Notes under the pieces: generated by a model
Database searches by the model: none
Seen by the model: the letters and a program-made list of their open reading frames with translations, nothing else
What the model was told of the DNA's origin: nothing
Source: Mucilaginibacter sp. UR6-1
GTDB lineage: Bacteria; Bacteroidota; Bacteroidia; Sphingobacteriales; Sphingobacteriaceae
Length of the DNA stretch: 64,000 bases
Assembly (NCBI RefSeq): GCF_020880975.1
Contig: NZ_JAJIWP010000003.1
Coordinates: 124,001 to 188,000 of the forward strand
Reading direction: 5' to 3'
Shown here: piece after piece, positions 9,267 through 17,048 of the stretch
Numbering within the stretch: position 1 is the stretch's first letter
How the letters are laid out: each line of letters begins with the position of its first letter
Made by a program: the position numbers and the translations under genes

Positions 9267-12200
9267 TCAGAATAATTTATAGGTGAGCCCTAATGAGAAT
9301 TCAGCGCCTTTGTGATAACTGCGGTAGATGTACTCGCTGCCGTAAAACTTACCGTTTTGGCCGGGACTGGTGTATACCTGCTTATACGCCGGGTCAAAAA
9401 GATTTTTAGCAAATCCTTTAATGATCCATTTTGCACCCAGCTTTTGGCTGAATACCAGATCCATGGTTGGCACCGGCCGGTCGTATAGATCGGGTGTGCC
9501 GTCCAGTTGTACTTGTATAAGCCTCGGCCCCACTATGTTAAAGCTGGCCGTAATGTTGGTGCCGCTTCGTGTATTGGCATAATCAAGGTAGGTGTTGATG
9601 GCATAAGGTGCCTGTTCAAACACGGGGCTGGTTTCGGGCGAACGGCGGTCATTTATTCTTGCGGCATCCAAACGTTCCGGGTTTTTTTGTATGCTGCTTA
9701 CGTTGAACAAAAGATTGGTTCCAACAAAAAGGTATTTAAGCGGATCCCAAATTTTACCAAGGTCACGACGGGCTTCCATTTCAACGCCGTATACTTTGCC
9801 GTTATTGGGGTCATTTTCGTAAATAATGAGCGGAAATTCCGGAGCGGTGGACAGATTGCCCTGTGATGCATACCTGAATACACGCTGTAAAGGGTTTTCA
9901 ATGGTTTTTGTAAAAACAGAAGCAGAGAGAATCTCGCCAGGGCTGTCAAACCATTCCCACCTGAAATCCGCGCTTTTGGTTAACTGGTTGATCAGGTTAG
10001 GATTACCACCGATCACCGCGAACTGAAATGGGTCGAACTCAAAAATATTGGTCAGCTCTCTTAATTCAGGCCTGGCGAGCGAGGTGCTGTAGGCCAGCCT
10101 GAAGTTCATGTTCTTTATTTTTGAATAGGTGATGTTTACAGAATAATACGGCCGGTAATTTCTGGAGTACCGGGTATTGGGCATGGTGGTGTTATAACCT
10201 ACCTTTTCGGTTGGCAGTCCGGTAATGGTATTCAGGTTTAAAGGAACAAATACATTGGCTGTATCTACCTGCGCCCTGATGTCTGTCGATTCAAACCGAA
10301 CACCTCCTGTTACACGAAGCGCCTCCAGTACATGCGCATCAAGCATGCTGTAAAAGGCACGTGTTTCATAAGTACCTGTGTAATTATTAGGGGCCTTACG
10401 TATCTGGTATAAAAACCCACCTGCCATTGGCTGCCCTTCGTTATCATAACGGTCAGGTGCCAGTAAGCCTATATTTGCGGGTGATACCAGTTGATTGATA
10501 TCGCCTTTTACATTATTAAGTAATTGTGCATTGCCACCGGTAAGTGTTGAACCGGGCAGGCCTAAAATATTCTGTGTAAAATCCCGGTTTCTTTTTAAAT
10601 AGTTAACACCAAATTTAAAAGCCTGCTGTAGCTTACCCGTTTTGAAAGGTTGCGTAACATCCGCTTTTAAATTATAATTGGTTTCATCCAGTTTGCGGTA
10701 CTGGCGGCCATTGGGGTCAGCCACAATAACATTATTCAGATCAGAACCGGCTCCATGTACCAATCCGCTCACGAATGAGTAGGTATTGGTGCCGATACCT
10801 ACACCATTAGGGTCCTGGTACTGTACAGTGCGGAGATTAGCCACGTTGGTAGAGCGAAAATCAGGATCGTTCTGTGAGCTGTTAGAGCTGCTAAGGTTGT
10901 AACTCAACTTAGGCGACCACTCCTTGTCCAGTATTTTATGCTCGCCCTGGAAGTTAAAAGTATTGAATTTACGGTACGTGTTCCGTAATTGGTTTACGGT
11001 ATTATATACCGGATAATTAAGGCCGGTATTTTGCCAGGTACCATTAAGATTACTGCCCTCTGCTTCGGCACCCCGGCTGCCTATATATTGAAATTGAATT
11101 TCGTTACGCTTATTGAACTGGTAGGTCAATCCAAGCAAGCCGCCATAATTCAACGTTTTGGTGCCGGTATTTTCGGCATAACTGATGTATTTTCCAAGCC
11201 TTGGGTAGTTAGGGCTTATGGTACCGGGAATACGCAAAGGGTTATAAATGGATGGGGAGCCGGTAACAACGCCCTGGTACAGGCTATACTGGTTGCGTTC
11301 ACCATTATAAATATCAGTAGTGCGCTGGTAATAGTTGGCATTCACAATAACACCCAGTGTATGCCCACCCAATACCTTGTAAGAGTTACCAAAGGATATC
11401 GTGTAAACCTGGTTAGGATCGGCCTTACGGTAACTTGTGGTCAGTACCGGATCGAGGCTTTGCATTACCTTGCTTACCCTCAGTGCTTCAGCTTTTAGCG
11501 CCGGGCTGTTACGGCTCTGAATGAACAGGTCTTGTATCTGCACCAGGCCTCCGGGATATTGCCGGCTTAAGTTGAGAAAATCGCTGCTTAAATTATGCTT
11601 ACTGACGTTCTGCCCGAAGAAACCCGGGTCGCCATTATAAAAACTATTGTACTGTCCTCCTAAACCTACGTTTGAGTTATAACCGGTTTGCGCGGTAACC
11701 TCGAACACCAGGTGCTCCGGTACCGATTTGGTTTTCAGTTCTATCAATCCGGCAGAGGCATCAGCAGGCCTGTCCGGGCTTGATGTTTTATAGATATTGA
11801 TATTGTCAAGCAAGGCGGCCGGTACCAGGTCTAAAGGTACGGTGCTTCGCTCCGGGTTGGCCGATGACAGCCTTGCGCCGTTGAGCTGCGCGATAACACT
11901 GCGGTCACCCAAGCCGCGAATGGCTACATATTTATCATCCGTTATGGTAACGCCTGTTACCCGTTGCAGCGCCTGGGTGGTGGTAATGCTGGCAGTTTTT
12001 TCAATATTCTGTGCCGATATACCATCAGTAACAGCCGAAGAATTCTTGCGGTCGTTAAGCAATACAACCTCATTGCCCGCCCTGCGCCGCGCTTCAATTT
12101 TAACTTCGCCCAGTGCAGTAGAAGAGGGTTGTAATTGTATATTTAAAGTGGTTACAGTTGCTGATTTAACGATAACGCTGCTGATCGTTTTAGAATCATA

Positions 12201-12776
12201 ACCAATAAACCGTGCTTCTACCGAATAGGTGCCGGGGTTGATATTGATCTTATAATGCCCCTGAACATCTGTGGGGTATGAACGGCCTGAAACAATAACA
12301 ATGGCACCTATCAGTGATTCATTGGTTTTGGCGTCATAAATGGTACCTTCTATGACGCCGGGGGGCGGGGGGATGGGTTTCCTGTCTATAGTTACAAAAC
12401 CATTTATTATACGGTACTGTAACACCGTACGGTCCAGTATTGATTCCAGGGCATCTTTAACGGTAATGTTATTAACGCGGATAGAAACCTTTTTGTTTAT
12501 CGACTTTAATAAAACATCATCAAACAAAAAGTTAACCTTACTGAGCTGCTGTATCTTTTTCAGGCTTTCTTTTACGCTGGCATTTTCCAGATTAAGGTCG
12601 ATCTTTTGATCAAGAGTCTGACTTTTGGCTGAACTTGCATACAGCATGCTCAGAAAGGTGAGTTGAACAATAAGTACGATAAGTGAACATTTCATAAAAA
12701 ACAGGATACATTTAGCGGGTTGTGATCCTTTTTCGATAATTTTACACCAGTTATGGTTTATTTTCATTTTGAACAT
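9267..12776 (-). CDS. TonB-dependent receptor with STN signalling domain
   Basis: A 1169-residue outer-membrane receptor. A long N-terminal signal region ends near residue 54. An STN domain (about 62-115; NASVKESLKKIQQLSKVNFL) follows, then a carboxypeptidase-regulatory-like domain (about 143-215; GTIYDAKTNESLIGAIVIV). The plug (about 245-350) includes DALQRVTG-type TTQALQRVTGVTITDD and AIRGLGDRSVIAQLNG, and a 22-strand-type barrel ends in Phe (LGLTYKLF). STN domains pass a ligand-occupancy signal to FecR anti-sigma factors, and a FecR and ECF sigma gene lie directly upstream on the same strand. It lacks the DGFP-type SusC plug motif, so it is closer to FecA/Caulobacter-type receptors than to SusC. 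Start ATG at 12776; a second ATG at 12767 is possible. Substrate unknown. Confidence 0.87.
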   Translation of the reverse strand: MFKMKINHNWCKIIEKGSQPAKCILFFMKCSLIVLIVQLTFLSMLYASSAKSQTLDQKIDLNLENASVKESLKKIQQLSKVNFLFDDVLLKSINKKVSIRVNNITVKDALESILDRTVLQYRIINGFVTIDRKPIPPPPGVIEGTIYDAKTNESLIGAIVIVSGRSYPTDVQGHYKININPGTYSVEARFIGYDSKTISSVIVKSATVTTLNIQLQPSSTALGEVKIEARRRAGNEVVLLNDRKNSSAVTDGISAQNIEKTASITTTQALQRVTGVTITDDKYVAIRGLGDRSVIAQLNGARLSSANPERSTVPLDLVPAALLDNINIYKTSSPDRPADASAGLIELKTKSVPEHLVFEVTAQTGYNSNVGLGGQYNSFYNGDPGFFGQNVSKHNLSSDFLNLSRQYPGGLVQIQDLFIQSRNSPALKAEALRVSKVMQSLDPVLTTSYRKADPNQVYTISFGNSYKVLGGHTLGVIVNANYYQRTTDIYNGERNQYSLYQGVVTGSPSIYNPLRIPGTISPNYPRLGKYISYAENTGTKTLNYGGLLGLTYQFNKRNEIQFQYIGSRGAEAEGSNLNGTWQNTGLNYPVYNTVNQLRNTYRKFNTFNFQGEHKILDKEWSPKLSYNLSSSNSSQNDPDFRSTNVANLRTVQYQDPNGVGIGTNTYSFVSGLVHGAGSDLNNVIVADPNGRQYRKLDETNYNLKADVTQPFKTGKLQQAFKFGVNYLKRNRDFTQNILGLPGSTLTGGNAQLLNNVKGDINQLVSPANIGLLAPDRYDNEGQPMAGGFLYQIRKAPNNYTGTYETRAFYSMLDAHVLEALRVTGGVRFESTDIRAQVDTANVFVPLNLNTITGLPTEKVGYNTTMPNTRYSRNYRPYYSVNITYSKIKNMNFRLAYSTSLARPELRELTNIFEFDPFQFAVIGGNPNLINQLTKSADFRWEWFDSPGEILSASVFTKTIENPLQRVFRYASQGNLSTAPEFPLIIYENDPNNGKVYGVEMEARRDLGKIWDPLKYLFVGTNLLFNVSSIQKNPERLDAARINDRRSPETSPVFEQAPYAINTYLDYANTRSGTNITASFNIVGPRLIQVQLDGTPDLYDRPVPTMDLVFSQKLGAKWIIKGFAKNLFDPAYKQVYTSPGQNGKFYGSEYIYRSYHKGAEFSLGLTYKLF

Positions 12777-12870
12777 AGGCTGTTACTCCCCTAAAGCAAA
12801 AATGCTGAAGGGTTAATTCGTGAATAAGCCGCAAAGGGGTTCCAATCCAGAGGCTTTTACTAAAGAATTG

Positions 12871-12900
12871 CCGCTCTGTTAATAGCAGGGCGGTTTTTTT
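12871..12900 (+). terminator. Terminator-like hairpin, plus-strand oriented, in receptor leader
   Basis: CCGCTCTG and CAGGGCGG (one G-T pair) form an 8-bp stem around a 7-nt loop, followed on the plus strand by seven T. This orientation would stop plus-strand transcription, yet all nearby genes are on the minus strand. It lies in the 163-nt gap between fecR and the receptor. It may limit antisense transcription, or the hairpin alone may act in the receptor's 5' leader. Confidence 0.5.
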
Positions 12901-12939
12901 GTGTAAGTATGTTTACATATATGTCCTTTCTGCTGTTGG

Positions 12940-13941
12940 TTAATTTATAGTGATTTTTTGACCGTCAATACGGTAGGTAAAATGCGCCATAACGCTTAAA
13001 GCTTCCATAATGGAGGTGACCGGAGTATTCGCTACAGTTAACCGGGTAGTTACCAGTAACTCTTTTCTGGAATTGTGCTTAAATGCGATCTTTACATTAT
13101 ACCATCGCTCAATTACCGCGGTCATTTCACTTAAAGGAACACCATCGAACACTAAATGGCCGTCTTTCCAATCGGTAATATCATTAACAGGCACCGGGTT
13201 TGTTTTAAAAGTTTCATTGTTCCATACACACTGTTGGCCAGGCTGCAGGTGAGCCAGTACCTTAATTTCCTTGCCTTTCAGGCGTTCGATGCTGACCTCG
13301 CCGCTTGCCAGCGCAACGGTAACCGGACGATTTTTAAAAGCACTGATTTTAAATGAAGTACCGATGTCCCTCGTCTGCAAGTTGCCGGTGCGAACAATAA
13401 AGGCTTGTTCAGGCTTGTGTTTAACATCAAAAAAAGCTTCACCATCCAGGTTGATATCCCTGTTATCGCTTTCAAAATTCTCCGGGAAACTTATCTTACT
13501 TCCGGCACCCAGATACACAACCGAGCTGTCCGGCAGTGTGATCACAGATCTTTTGCCATAAGGGTTAACGATCTGGCGCATCCTGACAAGCCTGTTTTCA
13601 GCAGGTTTGCTTTGTTTTTGTGTGATAACCAGAATCAGGCTGATGATAACAGCCGCGCTTATACTGGCATAACGAAATAAATCAGAACGAAAAATGCTGA
13701 AAACGTTGCTGTCTTTTGCATGCCCGATCCTTTGCTGCAGCTCTTTGTACAATTCCGACAATTGTAGGTCACTCAGGTCATCCGTTGCCTTTGTTGCATC
13801 CCATCTCTCCTGCAGCACTTCATCAAATAAGCGTTGTCCTTCGGGCGTATTTAAGGCATGTAATACCTCTTGCCTTTCGGCCTCACTGCATTCGTGGCTT
13901 AAAAATCTAATAATTGATTTTTTGCTTATGGGTTCTTGCAT
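12940..13941 (-). CDS. FecR-family anti-sigma factor
   Basis: Inner-membrane regulator that holds or activates the neighbouring ECF sigma factor according to the state of the STN-type TonB receptor. From the ATG at 13941 the product has 333 residues. A cytoplasmic N-terminus (to about 75) is followed by one membrane segment (about 79-97, ISAAVIISLILVI). A FecR domain comes next (about 115-215; NPYGKRSVITLPDSSVVYLG, DINLDGEAFFDV), then a C-terminal DUF4974/STN-like domain (about 260-333; LSEMTAVIERWYNVKIAF). An upstream in-frame TTG at 13971 would add ten residues, but the ATG gives the usual family start. It lies 112 nt after the sigma gene and before the receptor, the classic sigma-FecR-receptor order. 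Confidence 0.9.
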   Translation of the reverse strand: MQEPISKKSIIRFLSHECSEAERQEVLHALNTPEGQRLFDEVLQERWDATKATDDLSDLQLSELYKELQQRIGHAKDSNVFSIFRSDLFRYASISAAVIISLILVITQKQSKPAENRLVRMRQIVNPYGKRSVITLPDSSVVYLGAGSKISFPENFESDNRDINLDGEAFFDVKHKPEQAFIVRTGNLQTRDIGTSFKISAFKNRPVTVALASGEVSIERLKGKEIKVLAHLQPGQQCVWNNETFKTNPVPVNDITDWKDGHLVFDGVPLSEMTAVIERWYNVKIAFKHNSRKELLVTTRLTVANTPVTSIMEALSVMAHFTYRIDGQKITIN

Positions 13942-14053
13942 ACCTCGTTTCTTATTGAGGTAAACAGGCAAAATGAATGGGCGTACTAATGCAAATGAAA
14001 AAAAATATTTTTATGTAAAAATCCGGGAAGCAGGCCGTTTTAGTAATGGTCTG

Positions 14054-14650
14054 CTACCTCTTTAAAACCGTCAGCAGGGAAATAACCGGAAGGAGCAGTG
14101 TGGCGAATTCGTTAAGATGCTCACGGAAATATTGCAGGGAAGCACTTACATGGTTCCTTACCGTGTGTACTGAAAGGTTTAAATGATCCGCGATCTCGGC
14201 ATAGGACATATTTTGTTCCCGGCTCATTTTAAACACTTCTTTACGTTGCGGACTTAGTTGATTTAATTTTTCCTGGTAATATTGTTGAAGCTCTTTACAG
14301 TTCAGTGCATGATCCGCAGTTCGCGCTATTGGTTCAAAAGATTCCGCAAGATTAGCAAGAGGTGAAATGATAATAGCTTTTCTTTTCCAGTTGTTATATA
14401 AAGCGTTCCTTATTGACTGGTAAAGATAGGCGTTGAGGTCGGTCTGAATCACTATTTCACCTTTCTTCTGCCACAATCGAACCATGACATCCATAGCAAG
14501 TTCTTTTGCCGTTTCGTCATCTCTGACAGAGGATTTGGCAAAAGCATGGATCTTTCTAAAATAGCGAAAAAAAAGAGCGTCATAAGCCTTAATATCATTT
14601 TCCCGGAATTTCTCTAAAAGAATATGATCTGGTAAATCTTTATAAGCCAT
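14054..14650 (-). CDS. ECF RNA polymerase sigma factor (FecI-like)
   Basis: A 198-residue sigma-70 family factor of the extracytoplasmic-function class, Bacteroidota expansion type. Region 2 covers about residues 20-85 (YDALFFRYFRKIHAFAKS; ELAMDVMVRLWQKK). Region 4 covers about 125-180 (LSPQRKEVFKMSREQNMSYA, then HLNLSVHTVRNHV helix-turn-helix). It probably directs transcription of the downstream FecR-receptor-lipoprotein operon. The ATG at 14650 is chosen over a TTG one codon upstream. A TACTTTTG sequence on the minus strand at 14673-14680 matches the Bacteroidota -7 element, but a -33 element is not clear. Confidence 0.9.
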   Translation of the reverse strand: MAYKDLPDHILLEKFRENDIKAYDALFFRYFRKIHAFAKSSVRDDETAKELAMDVMVRLWQKKGEIVIQTDLNAYLYQSIRNALYNNWKRKAIIISPLANLAESFEPIARTADHALNCKELQQYYQEKLNQLSPQRKEVFKMSREQNMSYAEIADHLNLSVHTVRNHVSASLQYFREHLNEFATLLLPVISLLTVLKR

Positions 14651-14830
14651 CAACGTTACTTTTTACACCAAACAAAAGTAAAAAGCGAATAATACCTATG
14701 TATTAATGATAGGTTAATCATTTATTAATTAAACCCGTTTGATGCTGTTAGCGGCATTTATAGTCCACAAACCATTTGTAGTAATTGGTGAAGGGAATTT
14801 TTAGAAAAGTCAATCTGAATATCTCAACAA

Positions 14831-15286
14831 TTATTGCAGGCCGATATTGAATAAATACAGCCATGCTATAAAAAATACTTGTTCAGGAACTCTAAACCAT
14901 AAGTATTTCAATCCGGGGCCAGTATTGTCGGCCTGCTCGTAATTAACATTTTTTATCGCAGCGTAAATATTGGCAGGCAGTATTAGGGTATAAAAAACTA
15001 TCAGTATATAAACTGTATTTGCACGGCAAAACGGAATAAGCAGCGCGCAGCCAAAAGCTATTTCTGCCAGGCCAGTCAAATAAACCAGTGGCGTTTTATA
15101 TGGAATAAACGATGGAATCATCATAGCCATGCCCTTGGTAAATTTAAAATGGCCAATTGCGGTAAAAAGTAGCATAGCACTCATGGAAATGTTTGCTGCC
15201 AGCATCAAATTCAGCCCCGCAGGGGTTAACATCAATACACCTGATGTTGCCAAAAAAACAGATATTAAAACGATTAGTGGTTTCAT
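14831..15286 (-). CDS. DoxX-like membrane protein
   Basis: A 151-residue integral membrane protein with four predicted hydrophobic segments (about 2-22, 33-50, 72-90, 95-115). The segment YLTGLAEIAFGCALLIPF is typical of the DoxX/DoxX-like family. Family members are poorly defined; some take part in redox or sulfur handling. It is 57 nt downstream of the Crp/Fnr gene on the same strand, so the two may be co-transcribed and the regulator may respond to the same stress. Function is otherwise unknown. Confidence 0.75.
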   Translation of the reverse strand: MKPLIVLISVFLATSGVLMLTPAGLNLMLAANISMSAMLLFTAIGHFKFTKGMAMMIPSFIPYKTPLVYLTGLAEIAFGCALLIPFCRANTVYILIVFYTLILPANIYAAIKNVNYEQADNTGPGLKYLWFRVPEQVFFIAWLYLFNIGLQ

Positions 15287-15343
15287 GTTGCTTTAATAAA
15301 GCACAAAACACGTTAATATTTCTCAGCCGGTAAATGATGTATG

Positions 15344-15934
15344 TTAGTTTCGTGCATAGCGTTTACGAATTCGGCTTAAACTTTCAGGCTGGATGCCGAG
15401 GTATGATGACAAATGCTTTACAGAAATACGGGCTACCATTAACTTGTTGCTATCCAGTAGCTTTGTATATCGTTCTTCTGCTGTAAGTGATTGCATATCC
15501 ATTTCTTTCCTTAGCCTGCGGATGTATTGAGCTTCTGCTATTTTCCTGCCTACTCTTTCTAAGTCCGCGTATTGCTGGTATAATCTCAATAGGGCCAGGT
15601 AATTGATTACAATTACCTGCATATCTGTTAGTGCTTCAATATTTACATTGCTGGGTTCGCTTGTTATTAAAGAATAGTATGCCGTTGTAAATTCAGCAGG
15701 CCACTGAAAATCAACGGTAAATTCTTTACCGTCACGGCTAAAGAAACTTCGGGTACACCCTTCGTTAATAAAATAGATGTTTTTTTCAACTCCACCCTCG
15801 CTGGTCAGGTAGTCGCCCTTCTTTAAAGTTTTCAGCAGTAATATCTCAGCTAATGCAGCCCAACAATCCTCATCCAAAACCTGCATGTTGAAAATTGCAT
15901 TACGAAAAGATGCGAGATCATGTTGCTTGTTCAT
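15344..15934 (-). CDS. Crp/Fnr-family transcriptional regulator
   Basis: A 196-residue regulator from the ATG at 15934. The cyclic-nucleotide-binding-like fold covers about residues 10-120 (LKTLKKGDYLTSEGGVEKNI, FINEGCTRSFF, FTVDFQWPAEF). A short C-terminal helix-turn-helix covers about 150-196 (RISVKHLSSYLGIQPESLSR). Longer in-frame starts (TTG at 16009, ATG at 15982) would add 25 or 16 residues, but most Bacteroidota members are 190-200 residues and start as chosen here. Whether it binds a nucleotide cannot be told from sequence. It probably controls itself and the DoxX-like gene that follows. Confidence 0.85.
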   Translation of the reverse strand: MNKQHDLASFRNAIFNMQVLDEDCWAALAEILLLKTLKKGDYLTSEGGVEKNIYFINEGCTRSFFSRDGKEFTVDFQWPAEFTTAYYSLITSEPSNVNIEALTDMQVIVINYLALLRLYQQYADLERVGRKIAEAQYIRRLRKEMDMQSLTAEERYTKLLDSNKLMVARISVKHLSSYLGIQPESLSRIRKRYARN

Positions 15935-16208
15935 TGGCTTTAACTCAGCGTTTAATTCACCACTAAAGTGCGAATTAAACATTTGGCTTTGGCTCAATAA
16001 TTTCAGCAAATTTGTTCAATGTTTTGACGCGGCCTTACGGTTTGCTAAAATTTAAGTGCCTGTGCAGCAACAGCGCCGATGCCTTTGGCTGGCGAACCAC
16101 AACAGCAGTAGTTAAGCTTAATAAATAGATATTTTTATTAGTAACAAAGGCATTTCATAACATTAACCCAAAGGACATAGATTCGAGTACATTTTCCCGT
16201 TCAGGGGT

Positions 16209-16280
16209 TCACCATATCTCAAAATACCGCGCAACGTTCCATATGGTAATAAATACCAATAAAATTAATATCAGTTCCAT
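16209..16280 (-). CDS. Possible 23-residue hydrophobic microprotein
   Basis: A tiny ORF starting at ATG 16280 and stopping at TGA 16209. The product begins MELILILLVFITIW and ends RYFEIW, so it is a single membrane-spanning helix with one Arg and two Glu. It lies just past the hairpin at 16294-16318. It has no clear ribosome site, which is normal for Bacteroidota. It is one of two such ORFs in the 647-nt gap 16010-16656. Chance occurrence is possible; support is the near-complete hydrophobicity and the companion ORF next to it. Confidence 0.3.
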   Translation of the reverse strand: MELILILLVFITIWNVARYFEIW

Positions 16281-16293
16281 AAATAATTAAAAA

Positions 16294-16318
16294 AGCAGGT
16301 AGGCGTTGCCTACCTGCT
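16294..16318 (-). terminator. Rho-independent terminator (minus strand)
   Basis: Perfect 11-bp stem AGCAGGTAGGC / GCCTACCTGCT with a 3-nt loop. On the minus strand it is followed by TTTTTTAATTATTT. It would end a minus-strand transcript coming from the 16342-16425 ORF and lies 23 nt after that ORF's stop. No larger minus-strand gene lies upstream, which itself argues for a short transcript here. Confidence 0.7.
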
Positions 16319-16341
16319 ACCCTACATCACACATCCTACCG

Positions 16342-16425
16342 CTAAAATTCTTTCCTGGGTGCATGTTTCCTTGAAACAAGTACCACTACGTTGGCAATCA
16401 CCAAGCTTGAAATTAAAACTACCAT
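16342..16425 (-). CDS. Possible 27-residue membrane microprotein
   Basis: A short ORF from ATG 16425 to TAG 16342. The product is a hydrophobic helix (MVVLISSLVIANVVVLV) followed by a basic tail SRKHAPRKEF, a charge pattern typical of a small inner-membrane protein with the tail in the cytoplasm. AGAGG lies 4 nt before the ATG, a better ribosome site than most genes here have. A strong terminator follows 23 nt after the stop. These three signs together suggest a real one-gene transcript. The shape recalls KdpF-like peptides, but there is no kdp operon nearby. The rest of the gap 16010-16656 shows nothing else I can name. Confidence 0.4.
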   Translation of the reverse strand: MVVLISSLVIANVVVLVSRKHAPRKEF

Positions 16426-16656
16426 ACTACCTCTATTATGTAATTAGGTAAATGCAATTGCTATACCAGCGGCTTTTTTAAGTTAAAACCTATGTAAAAG
16501 CGGGGAAAATATATTGTAAACTATATCAGTTGGGGAATTTGCTTCCCCGTTTCGTGTAAACACAGCCATTGTTTTATCACACAGGTGATCAATATTGCTT
16601 AATAGTTTATTTGGCTCGGTTTTAGAATGTGTATTTGTAAACAATAACATTACCCA

Positions 16657-16926
16657 ATGAGAGTACAATGGAGCAGCAAGAAGGATGAGTTTAACCTGCC
16701 TGATTTTATACCTAACGAATTATTGAACGAGGAGCGCGCGATAAATAATTTAGGCCGCTGCCTGAAAACTATTGACGAAGCCGGCGGGATGCGTATTGAC
16801 GAAATAGTGTGCAACATACTGGGCCTGTCATCAGAGGTGCGCCTGGTAATGAACGACAATACCTTTGCCGATCTGCTTAAAAATTACCTGCGCCTTAAGG
16901 GATTGCTGAACACCAAATCAAACTAA
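16657..16926 (+). CDS. Small conserved-looking protein of unknown function
   Basis: An 89-residue soluble, acidic/basic mixed protein starting MRVQWSSKKDEF. I do not recognise a domain. Codon use is like that of neighbouring genes (Leu-CTG/CTT, Gly-GGC, Asn-AAC), and an antisense reading of the same stretch is less convincing. The middle (LGRCLKTIDEAGGMRIDEIV) and the end look helical. It is a single gene between two minus-strand units; a hairpin at 16998-17023 separates it from the GH43 gene. Possibly a small regulatory or stress protein; that is a guess. Confidence 0.6.
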   Translation: MRVQWSSKKDEFNLPDFIPNELLNEERAINNLGRCLKTIDEAGGMRIDEIVCNILGLSSEVRLVMNDNTFADLLKNYLRLKGLLNTKSN

Positions 16927-16997
16927 TAAATATATTATTGTAAATACTTTACTTTTTTGATGAGCTGATTTTAGGGAAACCTATTAACCAATTAAAA

Positions 16998-17023
16998 AGC
17001 CTCTCCATTTAATTGAAGAGGCT
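16998..17023 (-). terminator. Rho-independent terminator of the GH43 gene
   Basis: AGCCTCT / AGAGGCT stem with a 12-nt loop. On the minus strand it is followed by TTTTTAATTGG, 25 nt after the GH43 stop codon. Confidence 0.65.
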
Positions 17024-17048
17024 CTCTGGTTTAAACTATCGTGATGTC

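Noticed and set aside
10989..11498. 169-residue plus-strand frame inside the TonB receptor
   Set aside because: Fully antisense to a well-supported gene with clear domains; no start signal or family resemblance.
9267..12776. SusC/SusD pair
   Set aside because: The receptor lacks SusC plug signatures and the following lipoprotein has no SusD helices; DUF4397-like and FAS1 folds follow instead.
16342..16425. kdpF
   Set aside because: Similar length and hydrophobicity, but no kdpABC genes anywhere near.
16483..16668. 61-residue minus-strand frame before the micro-ORFs
   Set aside because: Overlaps the start of the better supported 89-residue gene, no hydrophobic or domain pattern.
16650..16859. 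69-residue minus-strand frame
   Set aside because: Antisense to the 89-residue plus-strand gene, whose codon use is more natural.
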